Positions 20,131 through 31,942 of a stretch of 64,000 nt of DNA are shown piece after piece (position 1 is the stretch's first letter; each line of letters begins with the position of its first letter). The notes beneath the pieces are model-generated. The model was not told the DNA's origin. It saw only the letters and a list, made by a program, of their open reading frames with translations, and ran no database searches. Source of the stretch: Folioceros fuciformis. Its lineage: Eukaryota; Anthocerotophyta; Anthocerotopsida; Anthocerotales. The position numbers and the translations under genes were made by a program. The stretch is taken from positions 311,612 through 375,611 of the forward strand of contig JBNGIO010006279.1 of the NCBI GenBank assembly GCA_049999805.1, written 5' to 3'.

Positions 20131-23100
20131 ATGCATGACGGCTACGGCAGCAGTGTTTTGAGGGCGCCCATTCAGATGGCGTCCATGACTTCGTCATTTG
20201 ATGCAGATAGTGCGTTTCTGTACTCAGACAGGAGCGCTCTCGGGCATGAGAAGCAGAAAGGGCAGTTTTATGGCTCTTCTGGAGACAGCCAAGGGCAAGT
20301 ACGCATGATAGAAGCAGAGGCTTCGGGTGAAAACATGGGCCCGGAGGGCGGTGGGCATGCCAGGAAATTGAGTGATGTCCAGTTGGCGTCTCGCCGGGCC
20401 GAGGAGGCAGGTGCGTGTGTTTTTAGGTCTCGTTGGGGAGGTGGCATGTTGATCACCCTGAGAGTCTCCCAAGTGTGATGGTTTTCCGTTGGCTCATTGG
20501 GTTGAGCAGCAAGTAGAAGAGCACAGGCGGCGGCATGGCTCCAGAGAATGGTTGGAGCGTTAGACCTGTCCGCTGAACCCTCAGAGGAGGAGCTTAGATT
20601 GTGTCTGAGAAATGGCATGGTCCTGTGTAGCGTTCTCAACAAAGTACACCCTGGAGCAGCTGTGAAGGTAAGAATCATGCTGATTGTAGGATCTAGGACT
20701 TCATAGAATTCTGGGTTCTACTCGTATGTTTTGGCCATTGGCGACAAATATCTGGATTCTGGGTCCCTGATGTTAGGTTGTGTTTGCCACGTCAATCATT
20801 GGCTTGTGGTATCGTCTGATGTCAGATTGTTGAGAACCCAACACCCTCGACTCCAGAAGAAGGTGCACACTCTGCGTACCAGTATTTTGAGAATGTCAGA
20901 AACTTCGTGGTGGCAGTTGAGGAAATGGGTCTCCCAACATTTGAAGCATCTGATCTGGAAGAGGTATGCTTGAAACTGAAATCTCCAAACTCCTTAGTGG
21001 AATATGTAGCTTGATTCAATGTGAGATCGCACCTGTTTACTTTCACACTGGTGTTCATAACGTGTTTTTTGTCGGTACTAATAAGCTCAGGCGTCCTAGC
21101 AGGTGAGCTATCTCCCGGGGTCATCAGCAAAGGTAGTAGACTCTGTGTTAGCACTTAAGGCATACCATGACTGGAGACTGAGTGGGGGAACAGGATTCTG
21201 GAAGTATAGCGGTCCTGTCAAGTCTCCGCGAATGTCTGGTGGAAGAGGCTTCTCTGGATTGACATCCAACGGTGTTGTCAAGTCACCTAGTTTGCTGAGT
21301 CAGACAAACATAGCCCGGCCAAACAACAGCCATCGCAAGAGATGGCCGGTTTTAGATTCCGATGGTCATGATGATGGAGAACTTTCATCACCAGACTCTG
21401 CAGACCTGAACAACTATAAGGGTGGAAGAGGATTGGCTTTGCCCCAAGGAAATGGGTATCACCGACAAAATGGATCAGCTGATGGAGCCCTTGAAACTGA
21501 ACCTCTCAACGGTCCTGTGTCAGGTTTGAAGAATCAGACTTTGATAGTGGCATGTTATAGCCTCATAGTTGTGATTCGTTAAAGTGTCTCTTGAATAATT
21601 TGAAGAGGCTGTCTCTTGACAATCGTCAAACTGGGTGCATCGATAATCTGGCCGTTTTTGTACTGTAGAATCTACTGCCACTTGGATCCAACACATCGGC
21701 TTCAGGATTCGTGAAGTTTTGCAAGGGAAATCGAAGCGCATTGAAGGTTTTCCTATCTCAGATGACAAGGAGAATTCTGGAGCAATCAACATCTTTGATG
21801 TATGGCGTTAGCTGTCGTCAGTATTGCCAAAGCCAATGATTGATTAAGTGTGTGCAAAAGTAGTGTGGTTTATTCAGCTTCTGACTTTCTTCATGCAATC
21901 TTCCTACAGGACGCACCATCACAGTCTTTGCTGAGTCTTGTGAGTGCGATCATTGGGGACAAGCATCCAGAAGAAGTGCCTATGGTATGGTCACCTATTC
22001 CCTTGACATTTGCAGATCGGCTTGGCAATGAGTTTGTTTATATAGAGCACTGGTGGAATGTGATCTTTAATGGCTTGTCTGTCACATGCAGCTTGTTGAA
22101 TTTATCCTACGAAAGGTTATGGAGGAGTTTGAAAGGCGACTGCAAACACAGGGGGAGCAAATTAAGAAAGTACGTGATGAAAGCTGGATGTGATCAAGAG
22201 TTCCTCAATTATTCACTCACAAATGAGGTATTCTTCCAGATGACAAGTGCTCTGAAGGAGATCCTTACAAGGGAGGAAAAACTTACATCAAGGGCCAAGG
22301 TGCTTGAAGCCCTTGCCGCTGGTACTGGCGAGGAGGTTAAGGTAGTATCACATACCTGTTTTCTCTTTTAAGGAGTCAATCTGGTATGGAAAGCACGCCT
22401 GACGCAATGTGTCGGGTTTCTGATTGCTTTGTGTTCTGGCAGTTGGTCTCTAATCATCTTCAGCAAGTCAAGGTGGGTCCCACAACTAGTCATGCAAGTC
22501 TGCAAGAAGCTAGGATGGTTGAAGCTTGTGCTTGTGTTGTGTTGTGTTTGGACTGTTGCATTCAGAACAAGGAACCGTTGGCCACTCAAGTAGTGAAGAA
22601 TGTAAACTTTCCCAGAATCAGCTCTGTTATTGCTGATTGTTTGAAAGAGGTTGGTCTACCAGATCAAGGGATGCAGAAGGACTCGCAGGGTGAATCTTGC
22701 ATCTCTCATGATGACATGCTTTCCTGTTCTTGGGCAAGTTATGGAAGCCCCCTTTCCCCTGCAAACGTAGATGAATCTGTAGAGTCGAATGCACTTAGTC
22801 TAGATCTATGCTGCCAAGCGAAAACTCCATTCTTTGGGTGGCCACCCTCTCGGCATCTGGATGAACAGTCCTTAGCCAAGAGCTCACCCTGGTTAAAGAG
22901 CTTGAGTCAAGAATTCCTCGATCTCCAAAAATATTTGCCTTTATGTCCCAACAAGAGATCAAGAACGGTGAATAATCATCACATTTGTGCAGAAAGTGAT
23001 AAACATGCTTGCAACTGTAATTGCCTTACTGCCTGCCTCTCTGCAGAAGTAAAGTCACGTCTTCATTGCTATGAAGTTACTGACATTGCTGTGGATGCCT

Positions 23101-26100
23101 TCTTCATTCTTACATGAAGATGGAGAAGAAGCATATTGAGGAAGAAAAAAGGGCAAAAGAGGAGGACATTGAAAGACTTATGAAAGAGCGAGAGGAGAAG
23201 CAGATGCATGTTGATGTCCTGAGAAACGAACTGGAGGTGATTAAACGCGCAGATCAAGAACAACAGCTTCAACTGCAACTTCATAAGAGGGAGTTGGAAA
23301 TGGAGTCAAGAGTCAGGATAAGGAATGTGGAAAACCAGCTACTTGAATCACAGATGAAAGCTAAGGCAATGGAAGCCAACTATGTTAATGAGATCAGAGG
23401 TTTGCGGAAAAAGCATAGAGACTTTGAAGGGGCTATGTGGCTTCAGGGTGAGACTGTCCAGGTATGTTGTGCCTTGTGGCGAGGAGCATATTGCTCGAGA
23501 CGGTAATTATGATGGTAGTGTAGATCATCTGAAACAAGACCAGTTCCAATCCAACTGGCACGGGCAGTCTCAGTGTTCAGAGTTTGCCCGCTCTTGTTGA
23601 TGTTGCAGGAATTGAAGGCAGCCTCTGAAAGAACACGATCAGAAGTCGTTAACATGCAGCATTCTTGGAATTTGGAGATTGAATCTCTAGGTTGGCACTT
23701 GCTTTTGGCCCCTTGTCACAGTAGTCCNNNNNNNNNNNNNNNNNNNNNNNNNNNNNNNNNNNNNNNNNNNNNNNNNNNNNNNNNNNNNNNNNNNNNNNNN
23801 NNNNNNNNNNNNNNNNNNNNNNNNNNNCAGTAGTCCTGCTTGACTCTGTACTTGGTTGGTCTTGAAGTTTTTCTGCCAACACTTTTCTTCTGCAATTCCT
23901 TGCTCTGTAGGGACGGAAATGCTGAAGATGGCTGAAGCTGCCTCAGGCTATCACAAGGTTCTTGAAGAAAATCGCCAACTGTATAATGAAGTACAAGATC
24001 TGAAGGGTAATTGTAATGTCATTTGCGGATAATGCAAGGGCGTAGGTCTTCAATGGGTTCTTGCTGTGGTTGTTCAAGCTTACGATACCACAAGCTTGGC
24101 CCCAATTTTCCTGCAGGAAATATCAGGGTCTACTGCCGTGTAAGACCTTTCCTTCCCAGCCAATCTGCCCGACAAAGCACGGTTGACTTTGTAGGCGAGA
24201 ACGGTGATCTAGTGATTGTGAATCCCAGCAAGCAGGGCAAGGATGCCCGAAAAGTATTCAGCTTTAACAAGGTCTTTGACACCTCAGCTTCTCAAGGCGA
24301 GTACCACTTGTGCAGCCAATATGTCATTCATTAGCCCCATGTCTAATTCAGGAATTCGAGAGATGAGTCACTCAGATGTCTCATTACCAGTATGTCTGCC
24401 TTGAACAGAGCAAGTATTCCTGGACACTCAACCTTTGATCCGGTCTGTTCTTGATGGCTTCAATGTTTGCATTTTTGCTTACGGGCAGACTGGCTCTGGG
24501 AAAACCCACACCATGGTGAGTAAAGTTCTCCTTATATTATCCAAGTCTTCTGCTTGACCCTGTGAAATGTAGTAGTTGTTTCCTCAAACGCTTTCATCTG
24601 TGTGAACCTGTGTAGAGTGGCCCAACTGGTGGCTCCGAGGAAGACTGGGGGGTCAACTATCGAGCTTTGAATGATCTTTTCAACATATCTCAATCACGGA
24701 CGAATTGCATACAGTATGAGGTGGGAGTGCAAATGATAGAGATCTATAATGAACAAGTTCGTGACCTCCTAGTCTCGGATGGGTCATCGAAGAGATATCC
24801 TTCCTGACTTGTGATAGCTGTGATTTCGTTATGTATACATGCTTGTGTAGTGAACCCAATCCACCTGATCTCCCACCTTAACAGTTATACGCTTGAGATA
24901 CGAAATAACTCCCAGCAGAATGGCCTAAATGTCCCAGATGCCAGTATGATGTCAGTGACCTCCACTGGTGATGTACTAGACCTAATGAAGATTGGCCAGA
25001 AGAACAGGGCTGTTGGAGCAACTGCCCTGAATGAACGGAGCAGCCGCTCTCACAGGTGTGTTTCCTGTGGTTTCCTTCTGATGTGCTTAACCGATTTGTT
25101 TAAAACGGGTTCTAACCCTTGAGGAGAATCCAGTGTGTTGACTGTCCATGTCCAGGGCACAGATCTGAAGTCAGGTGCCATTCTGCGTGGTTGCTTACAC
25201 CTCGTTGACCTTGCGGGAAGTGAGCGCGTTGACAAGTCTGAGGCCACTGGAGAGAGATTGAAGGAGGCTCAGCATATCAACAAGTCTCTGTCAGCTTTAG
25301 GAGACGTGATTTCTGCCTTAGCACAAAAGAATGCGCATGTCCCCTACCGCAATAGCAAGCTTACTCAGCTGTTGCAAGACTCTCTAGGTTCTCATATTTG
25401 CTCTTACTTGCCTGTCACTTGGCTTTGAAAAGGCTATGAGGAAACCAATGCAGCACTAACGTATTTGGGTGGTTTCAGGAGGTCAAGCGAAGACACTGAT
25501 GTTTGTACATATAAGCCCCGATTTTGATTCTTATGGGGAGACTATCAGTACTCTGAAGTTCGCAGAGAGAGTAGCAACAGTAGAGCTCGGTGCTGCACGC
25601 TCACATAAGGAGAGTGGTGATCTTCGGGACCTTAGAGATCAGGTATGCCAAACCTGTTGGAGTAGCTTCATGAGTGCATGTAACACCTCCAGGCAATCCT
25701 CGTCCGTTTGTCTTCCTAACAGGGAGAACCCTACAGATCTCATCTCTGAAGGACCTGCTGACGAAGAAAGATGTCGAGATAGACCGATTAACAAAGGAGA
25801 TTAAGGCACACGAGGCAGAACGGTTAATGAGGGAGGCCAAGGCACATGGTGCCGAAAGTGGTGGTGCCAATTTGCAGCAACCAGTTCTGAAACCAAAGAT
25901 TGCAAGTTCGCCATTTACTTCTCGCAGGGTTAGTACAAGTGGTGAAATTCCTAGAATGAGAAAGCCGAGCAGCGAGTCTTCAATCGTCTCCGAGGTACGA
26001 AATACTTCTATTCGCTGGAAAAAAACCAAACATGCATTTCTAATCAGTGCCCTTAGCAATAGTTAAACGAAGTGTAGAGTTGGCTATAGCTATGCGCTTT

Positions 26101-27480
26101 TTGGTATGTGGTTTGAACCAAGCAAGTGCTGGCATTGTGCATTGCAGGGCCAGCAATCAGTTCGTATTTCACATGAACGTTTGCCAAAGCAACGTCCATC
26201 TTTGGTGATAGCGGTTAGTCAGGATGGCTCATCAGAAGATCACGAGGCTGAATCCCCATTGGATTCTCCTCCAGGTCAGAGAATATCATCAGAGGACGGA
26301 CAGAGTAAACCTTATCATGCTCAACGTCAAGGTACTTCCAACAGGAGTACTTCTCCAGACTCGGATCCTCCACCAGCAACTCTGGTAGAGACCAACCACT
26401 ACAGGACAAGGCCTTCAAGGAATTTGGTTGTGAAGCAGGAATCCAATCCTAAAGACTGGCAGGATAGGATTGACAGCAGCACCAACACGTCGGTCCTCGG
26501 TACAGCATGTCATGATGAAAGTTCTAATGGTTGGAGCGGCGGGGAGTTACCAAAGCTTGATGGAGATGTGGCAGGGCTTCCTTCAGCACATTTTGGCGGC
26601 AGTCAGCTCCTGGCAGAGAGCTCAGGATCTGGTGTGCAAGAAGAAGCAGAGACCTCTGGCAGGAACCAAAGGCCTGTGGCACCTGATGACAGGGGTCCTG
26701 AACTCCCTGGTAGTCAAGAAACTGAGGTGAACAGGGACCCTTATGCTTCAGTTGATTCACTGTTGAATGATCCATTTAGGAATGAGATGCTAGACAGGCG
26801 GGAAGCAGAAGGGGACTATAGAAGTGATCTCTCTGAGGGGGAACTGTCACAGGGTACAGACTCCTCATCAGTTAACTTAACTGATCAGGTCGTGCCTGCC
26901 AGACGGGATGAGTCCAACATGAAAAAGCTTCAGCAGGGCGGGGAAAGGCGGTAAGACTTATGACTCAGGCCTGTAACCCAGAGCTTAGCTGCATGGACTG
27001 CGAGAGCTCAGCCGAAGAGGCATTTCTGGTGTCTGAAAGCGTTTCTGGCTATCTCTCTGTGATTCGTGCACATGAACAGCGTCAGCTTAGAGTGTGCCAT
27101 GTAGTGTTCACGAGTTGCTCTTGCCCTGCGCAGACCCCATCTTCAGAGCCAGATCCCCCGACCACCCACGAAAGACCGTAAGCAGTCTGTAAGCGACCAG
27201 CCGCATGTTCGCGCAAGGAGATACTCTATGGCAGGAACAGACCCAAAGCGTTTGCCTTCCGGACTCAACAGACTTGGGGCAGATGCTGGTAGGTCCTTCG
27301 CACTCGCGGCTTCACCCACCCTTCCGTTGCTGCACTGCATATTCCTACTGCCTGTCTGTTCTGACACTCCCTTGCCGTTGCGTTGCTGTCATGCCAGGTC
27401 CAGCGGATGAAACCAAGCCCGCCCCATCTCGCCACCCTCCTTCATCCACCCAGCACAAATCCTCCAAAAGATGGCTGTAA
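20131..27480 (+). CDS. KIN14: kinesin-14 with calponin-homology domain (KCH type)
   Basis: Exons: 20131-20410, 20510-20667, 20826-20963, 21103-21523, 21669-21799, 21910-21984, 22092-22169, 22240-22341, 22443-22472, 23120-23461, 23609-23690, 23911-24006, 24117-24296, 24409-24515, 24616-24794, 24891-25055, 25134-25387, 25479-25642, 25737-25994, 26148-26950, 27134-27288, 27398-27480; about 1426 residues. KCH kinesins are minus-end-directed motors that link microtubules to actin. The N-terminal CH domain starts at '[14 protein letters not shown]' and includes '[18 protein letters not shown]' and '[14 protein letters not shown]'. Coiled coil follows ('[20 protein letters not shown]'). The motor is preceded by the kinesin-14 neck '[17 protein letters not shown]' and has P-loop 'GQTGSGKT', switch I 'NERSSRSHS' and switch II 'DLAGSER'. 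The tail is long, Ser/Pro-rich and ends 'SSKRWL'. The intron at 24297-24408 is GC-AG and that at 24795-24890 is AT-AC. Start ATG 20131 is the first in frame; 20176 is an alternative. Confidence 0.95.
22566..22967 (+). other. candidate in-frame cassette exon in kinesin gene
   Basis: The 647-bp interval between the 30-bp exon 9 and the coiled-coil exon is open in the coding frame throughout. Inside it, 22566-22967 is bounded by 'cattcag' before and 'gtgaat' after, measures 402 bp (134 codons) and would insert without changing phase. The encoded stretch is Ser- and Leu-rich with no motif I know. It may be an alternatively used exon, or chance. Confidence 0.4.
23728..23827. other. assembly gap (100 N) inside kinesin intron
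   Basis: A run of 100 N between exons ending 23690 and starting 23911. The nine bases 'cagtagtcc' occur on both sides of the gap, so the true sequence may overlap and the gap may be spurious. Confidence 1.
24297..24408 (+). other. GC-AG intron in kinesin motor domain
   Basis: The exon ends 'tctcaag' and the intron begins 'gcgagt'. No GT donor nearby keeps the frame. Joining to the acceptor 'gaacag' at 24408 restores '[14 protein letters not shown]', the expected kinesin-14 sequence, with matching phase 1. Confidence 0.88.
24795..24890 (+). other. U12-type AT-AC intron in kinesin motor domain
   Basis: The intron begins 'atatccttcc' and ends 'ttatac', with 'ccttaac' about 10 bases from the 3' end acting as a U12 branch site. 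No GT-AG choice restores the conserved protein. The AT-AC choice joins 'AG' to 'G' and gives '[18 protein letters not shown]', which matches the family exactly where other kinesin-14s read DGSN.RLDIRNNSQLNGL. Confidence 0.92.
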
Positions 27481-28963
27481 CCTGCCCATTGTACATACCA
27501 GATGTAGTAGCTAGCAATCGAATTCAAGGTATCTCGGATTAGACCCATGTCCAGCAACCAGATGGTAGCGTGTCTGGAGTTCCGAGTCCAACACCAGTTC
27601 TGAATGCTGTACGAGATGCTAGTTTGCAATGTCGCAGACCCTGCGAACGGGAATATTCCAGTGAACGTCTGTAGGTCCTCCCCCAACTTGACACACCTCG
27701 ATGTTGTGCTGAAGCACTCCCCTTGCTGGAAAGCAAGTACACTTCTGTGTTGCGTGAGTGTGGCGCTGAGCATGGCGCATTGCATTCCAGAAACCGTTAT
27801 GTTAACCGTTGCTTCTAACTGTAATGAAAGGCGACGTCAGAGGCAAGTACGTGGAAGGATCCTGGACCGACAAGTTTCCGACATGGTTGCAGGGTAGCAG
27901 CACCCGCCAACACATTCGCCGCATACGACCCAGGGAGGCAGGCAAGACTGCCTTTTTCCTCCACGACGCACTTTTTGTTCCGCTTCGCTCCTCGACCTGT
28001 CAGCTTCAGTGCCCCTAGACCTGTCGTCTGCTTGCTGCACGTACCTGCTGCTGCTCATATGTGGCTCACTGGAACCTGCAGTCCCAGCTTCTGCGCTCTT
28101 GCGTAGCCCGATTGGTGGGACATAGCTGCGCAGAACCCGAAATGCCTGATTGTAAATGCACTTTAGCTGCAGTGCATGGTACGGGATCCCAGGACAGGAA
28201 GGGAGCTCCCTTCCGTGAAATGTAACATTTTCTAGCACAAAGAAATGTGGAATTATCTGGTCGTGCTCCTGTTGTGTGGCGGCAACGCTGGGCCTGGGCT
28301 CCACAAGCAGGCTGAGCTTTCTGTGGAATAAGTATCTATGAATCCAGACACTCCGCGTCGCAGCAACAGCTCTACATCCGGTTGCGCCTCACCCGGAGAT
28401 CTGCGAGTCTGCATGCATGTGGTGTCGGTCGGGGAGAGGCGATGTCCTGTGAGTAGGGTCGCGCTCCTGCAAGGCTAGGCTTGGGGAGGGGAGACAATCT
28501 GTTGGCAGGCAGGCATGGACCTATGCCGTGGCAGTGCTTGAGTCTGCCTTCCATTCCATCATTATTGTCAGTGTCTGGCACTGTTGACTGTGTGCCCGAA
28601 CAAGCTTTGTGACAGAAAAACGGAGCACCAACAAGTTACCTCGCATCACCATGCTCAGCGGGCTGCACACTGCCATGGTCTTCATCCTGCTCTTGCAGCT
28701 TCTCTCGCTCTCAGAAGAGTGAAGAAGAAAGGGGTCCACAGTCTGTGGCAGGAGTATCAGCAAATCTCACAGCCTGGAGATTACTCCCATGTCGAGCTGA
28801 TAAGACTGGGCCTAAATTTATTGAAGTTCTCCTCTGCGACGGTGGGACTTATTGTGATGTACTCAGTAACCCAGTCTAGGCGCTGGGTTCTCAGATTCTC
28901 CTGATCGTGTTTGTGGGTTCCAGGTTGCTGTGAGTGGGTGCAGATCGGTTACAGTCCACAACA
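27481..28963. other. intergenic region, kinesin to Egt1-like gene
   Basis: About 1.5 kb holding the kinesin 3' UTR and the promoter of the Egt1-like gene. Several short frames occur on both strands with no family features. No gene supported. Confidence 0.5.
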
Positions 28964-31664
28964 ATGCAGGTGGTGCGGCGGGCTGTAGAGATGTCCTCGG
29001 AGGCTGCAGAGGTGCTAAAAGGCTTGCAGAAGGGGAGCAAGCAGATTCCCTTCACTTGCCTGTACGACCAGAAAGGATCTATCCTGTATGAGGAGATCAC
29101 CGAGCTGGAAGAGTATTACCCGTTTCTTGCAGAGGAGGCCTTGCTGGAATCTTACGCTGATCAAATTGTTGAACACGTGCCTCCGGGCAGTGTGGTGACG
29201 GAGCTGGGTTGTGGGACTGGAAGGAAGACTGCAATGTTGCTGAGAGCGCTGCTATCCCGACATGGAAGGTAGGCAGGAGGATGTTATGTTACTTGCATGG
29301 AAATCTTTGTTAACGAAGGCTGCTCTCTTCTGGGAGTGGCTGCTAACTGTGGGCGGTGTCTTGCAGGTGCACGTTTGCTGGGGTCGATGTGTCGCGGCCC
29401 TTTCTGGAATCGGCAACCAGGAACCTGTTGGCTTGTGTGCCCAGGCTGAAGCAGGGGGATCTGCACATGATGCAAGCCGATTATCTCGAGGGGTTGCAGC
29501 AAGTGAGGAAGAAGTTTCCCCATGAACTACTCACTGTGGTGTGGTTGGGAAGTAGTGTTGGGAATTTGAGCAACGAGGGCGCTATTTCGTTCTTCAAAGA
29601 CGTCACAACATGCGTTGGTCCTCATCACCAATTCTTTCTCTGCGCTGGTGAGTGAACTGTGCTGTTTTCCGGAACGCGGCATCATCTGAAATCCACGCAA
29701 CGGGTCCATCCAAATACTTCATCAACGTGACTCTCTTTTGCCAATCTAGACATGTGGAAAGACGAGTACACTCTTCATGCTGCGTATCACGATTCCAAGG
29801 GTGTTACGGAGAGATTCATCAAGAACGGTATGGCAAATGCCTTGAAGATGATAGGGGCTGATGTGACGGAGGAGGACGAGGAAAGCTGGGTGTACGAAGT
29901 GGAGGTGAACAGACGTCTGCGTCGGGTGGAGATGTATCTGCGTTTCCCGCGTGGAGTGCAGCTTCCGCAGGACATTTCCGTCAGCGGCATCATGTGCAAA
30001 CGCCAACCCTTTCATGTCCCACATTCTTATCGCAGATTCAACGGTTTTGGACTTGTTTCTCATCTCACCTCCCTCTTCAAACATTTGTTGCTGCAGGTCA
30101 GGAGAAAGAGTGTTGGTGGAAGTCTCGAGGAAGTTCACCATCGCTGATCTGCAGCATCTGGCCACCCAAGCTGGGTACATCATAAGCGCCTCTTGGCACT
30201 CACCCGTGTACGGCAGCCAGATGCTGGTGCCCGCTCAGGAAGCATTTCGCCAGTGCTGGGATGACACTGACCACATCTTCCGGGGACTAGACGACTGGCG
30301 TGTGAAGCCCATCGATCTCCGCCATCCCTTTTGCTTCTACTAGTGAGTCACACAATGCTTCTGTTCTTCCATCCACCATGAGTAGTATCAGTTTCGTTGC
30401 TGCATTGCGAAGTATCCTGGTTGTGATCCAACACATGCCTTCGTCGTGATGAGCTTACCTGGTCCTCGGGTATTGCCCGTGGCCATGTTCCTGCAGTGGA
30501 CATGTCCATGCCTTTGCCAAGCTCAAGCTCCTGCCCGACGAGGATGCTTCCCAACTGGATATGATGTTCTCCAGGGGGATCGACCCCAACGTAGGAGACC
30601 CCTCCAAGTGCCACTCCCATCCTGACATCCCTCCCGAATGGCCTGCAACAGAGGATATCAAGCAGTACGGGAAGCAGGTGAGAGAACAGATCCTGCAAGC
30701 ACTGGCAGGCGGGATGATCAACATGCGGATGGTGAATTTCGGGCTCGAACATGAGCGGATGCACCAAGAAACTCTGCAGTACATGGTAGCGCAAGAGAGG
30801 AAACTTTCCTTCGAGAAGCACTTCGAGAGCAGGAAGCTTGAGCTCGCAAACGGCAGCGCCCACCACTCCAACGGCCATGCCAAGAAGCAGGCTACAGTGT
30901 ACATTCCTCCAGGAGTAGTCCACATGGGGAACGACACCAGCGGTGGGCAATTCTGTTGGGACAACGAGTACCCGCCACACGAGAGCAGGGTGGATCATCC
31001 CTTTGTGGTGAGCAGCAGGCCAGTATCCATCTCCGACTTCCGCACCTTCGTGCTCCTGAACGGCTACCAGCAGATGCGTTTCTGGAGGGAGGAGGAGTGC
31101 AGCTGCTTCCATGGAAAGGGTGTGAAGTGCCCCGCAACATGGTCGCTGCTGGACGGCGACTTCTGGGTCCACTCTCCGTCTTCGTCGCAGCATTGGAGTG
31201 AGGTTGCCAGTGAGCCGGTGTTTGTGAGCCTGGCGGAAGCCATGGCCTACTGCGCCTGGGCCGGGGCCAGGATCATGACTCAGGCCGAGTATCACCGCAT
31301 CCTGGACGTGGTGGACGCGGACTTTGAGCGACAGGAGAGGAAGCGTATGGTGCAGAGGGGTAACGTATATCGCAGTGATTATGGTAATAACAGCGGGGTG
31401 AACGGAGCTGGGGGGGCAAGGATAGAGCAGATTCGTACAGGTGGGTGGGAGTGGACAAGTTCCGTCTTTGAACCATTCCCTGGATTCCAGCCGATGGTAG
31501 AGTACCCTGAATATTCTGCCGATTTCTTTGATGGTGAGCACTACGTTCTCAAAGGATCTTCCCCAGTGACCCATCCTTCCATGTCTAGGGATTCTTTCAA
31601 CAATTTCTATCAGCGGCTTTATCCTTACGTATTTGCCAAGTTCAGGTGTTGTTTTGATTTGTAG
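28964..31664 (+). CDS. EGT1: Egt1-type ergothioneine synthase (EgtD-EgtB fusion)
   Basis: Exons 28964-29268, 29367-29647, 29750-29993, 30097-30342, 30497-31664; 747 residues, phases agree. Predicted to trimethylate histidine to hercynine and then add cysteine through an iron-dependent sulfoxide step. N-terminal EgtD-like half (1-340): 'LYDQKGSILYEEITELEEYY', SAM site 'VVTELGCGTGRKT', 'FAGVDVSRPFLESA', 'VWLGSSVGNL', 'HAAYHDSKGVTERF'. C-terminal EgtB-like half: 'YYGHVHAFAKLKLLP' then 'LEHERMHQE' (residues near 443-449), giving the H and HxxxHxE iron ligands, then an FGE-sulfatase-like domain from 'YIPPGVVHMGN' through 'GGWEWTSSVFEPFPGF' to the end. Domain order (methyltransferase first) matches fungal Egt1; OvoA has it last. 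Splice junctions 3-4 and the final codons (a possible extra donor at 31645) are slightly uncertain. A fused pathway in a plant nuclear gene is unusual; origin by transfer is possible but untested. Confidence 0.88.
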
Positions 31665-31942
31665 GTGCATCAGTTTTTGCTACTTCCTCGTCGCATCTCT
31701 TTGTTGCACAACTTGTGCAGCTGTGCAGACTATCTACGTGTTTGTAAGAAGCAAATTGAAGTGCATTGCACTTGTTAATCAAATGGTGTAGTATCCCGAA
31801 GGATTCACCGTCAGTTTGTAGCAACCATCACGTCTGTTGCAGTGCATATTCAAAGTCAGAACCGATCCTCCACACGACTGTTCACTTGACCAGTTTCAAA
31901 TCTGTCAACAACTGGTGGATGCGTGGAGGTAAAGAATCCTTG
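31665..31942. other. convergent 3' region
   Basis: 278 bp between the stop codons of the Egt1-like gene (+) and the hydrolase gene (-). No gene seen. Confidence 0.5.

Noticed and set aside
19424-20197. 257-codon minus-strand frame.
   Set aside because: Most of it is the 400-N gap, which cannot interrupt a frame; the rest is low-complexity.
28964-31664. OvoA (ovothiol synthase) as the identity of the Egt1-like gene.
   Set aside because: OvoA has its methyltransferase at the C-terminus. Here an EgtD-type methyltransferase is N-terminal and the protein ends with the FGE-like domain.
30348-31670. 440-codon open frame on the minus strand.
   Set aside because: It lies exactly opposite the large exon of the Egt1-like gene, has a His/Pro/Leu-heavy composition typical of antisense shadow and no family motif.
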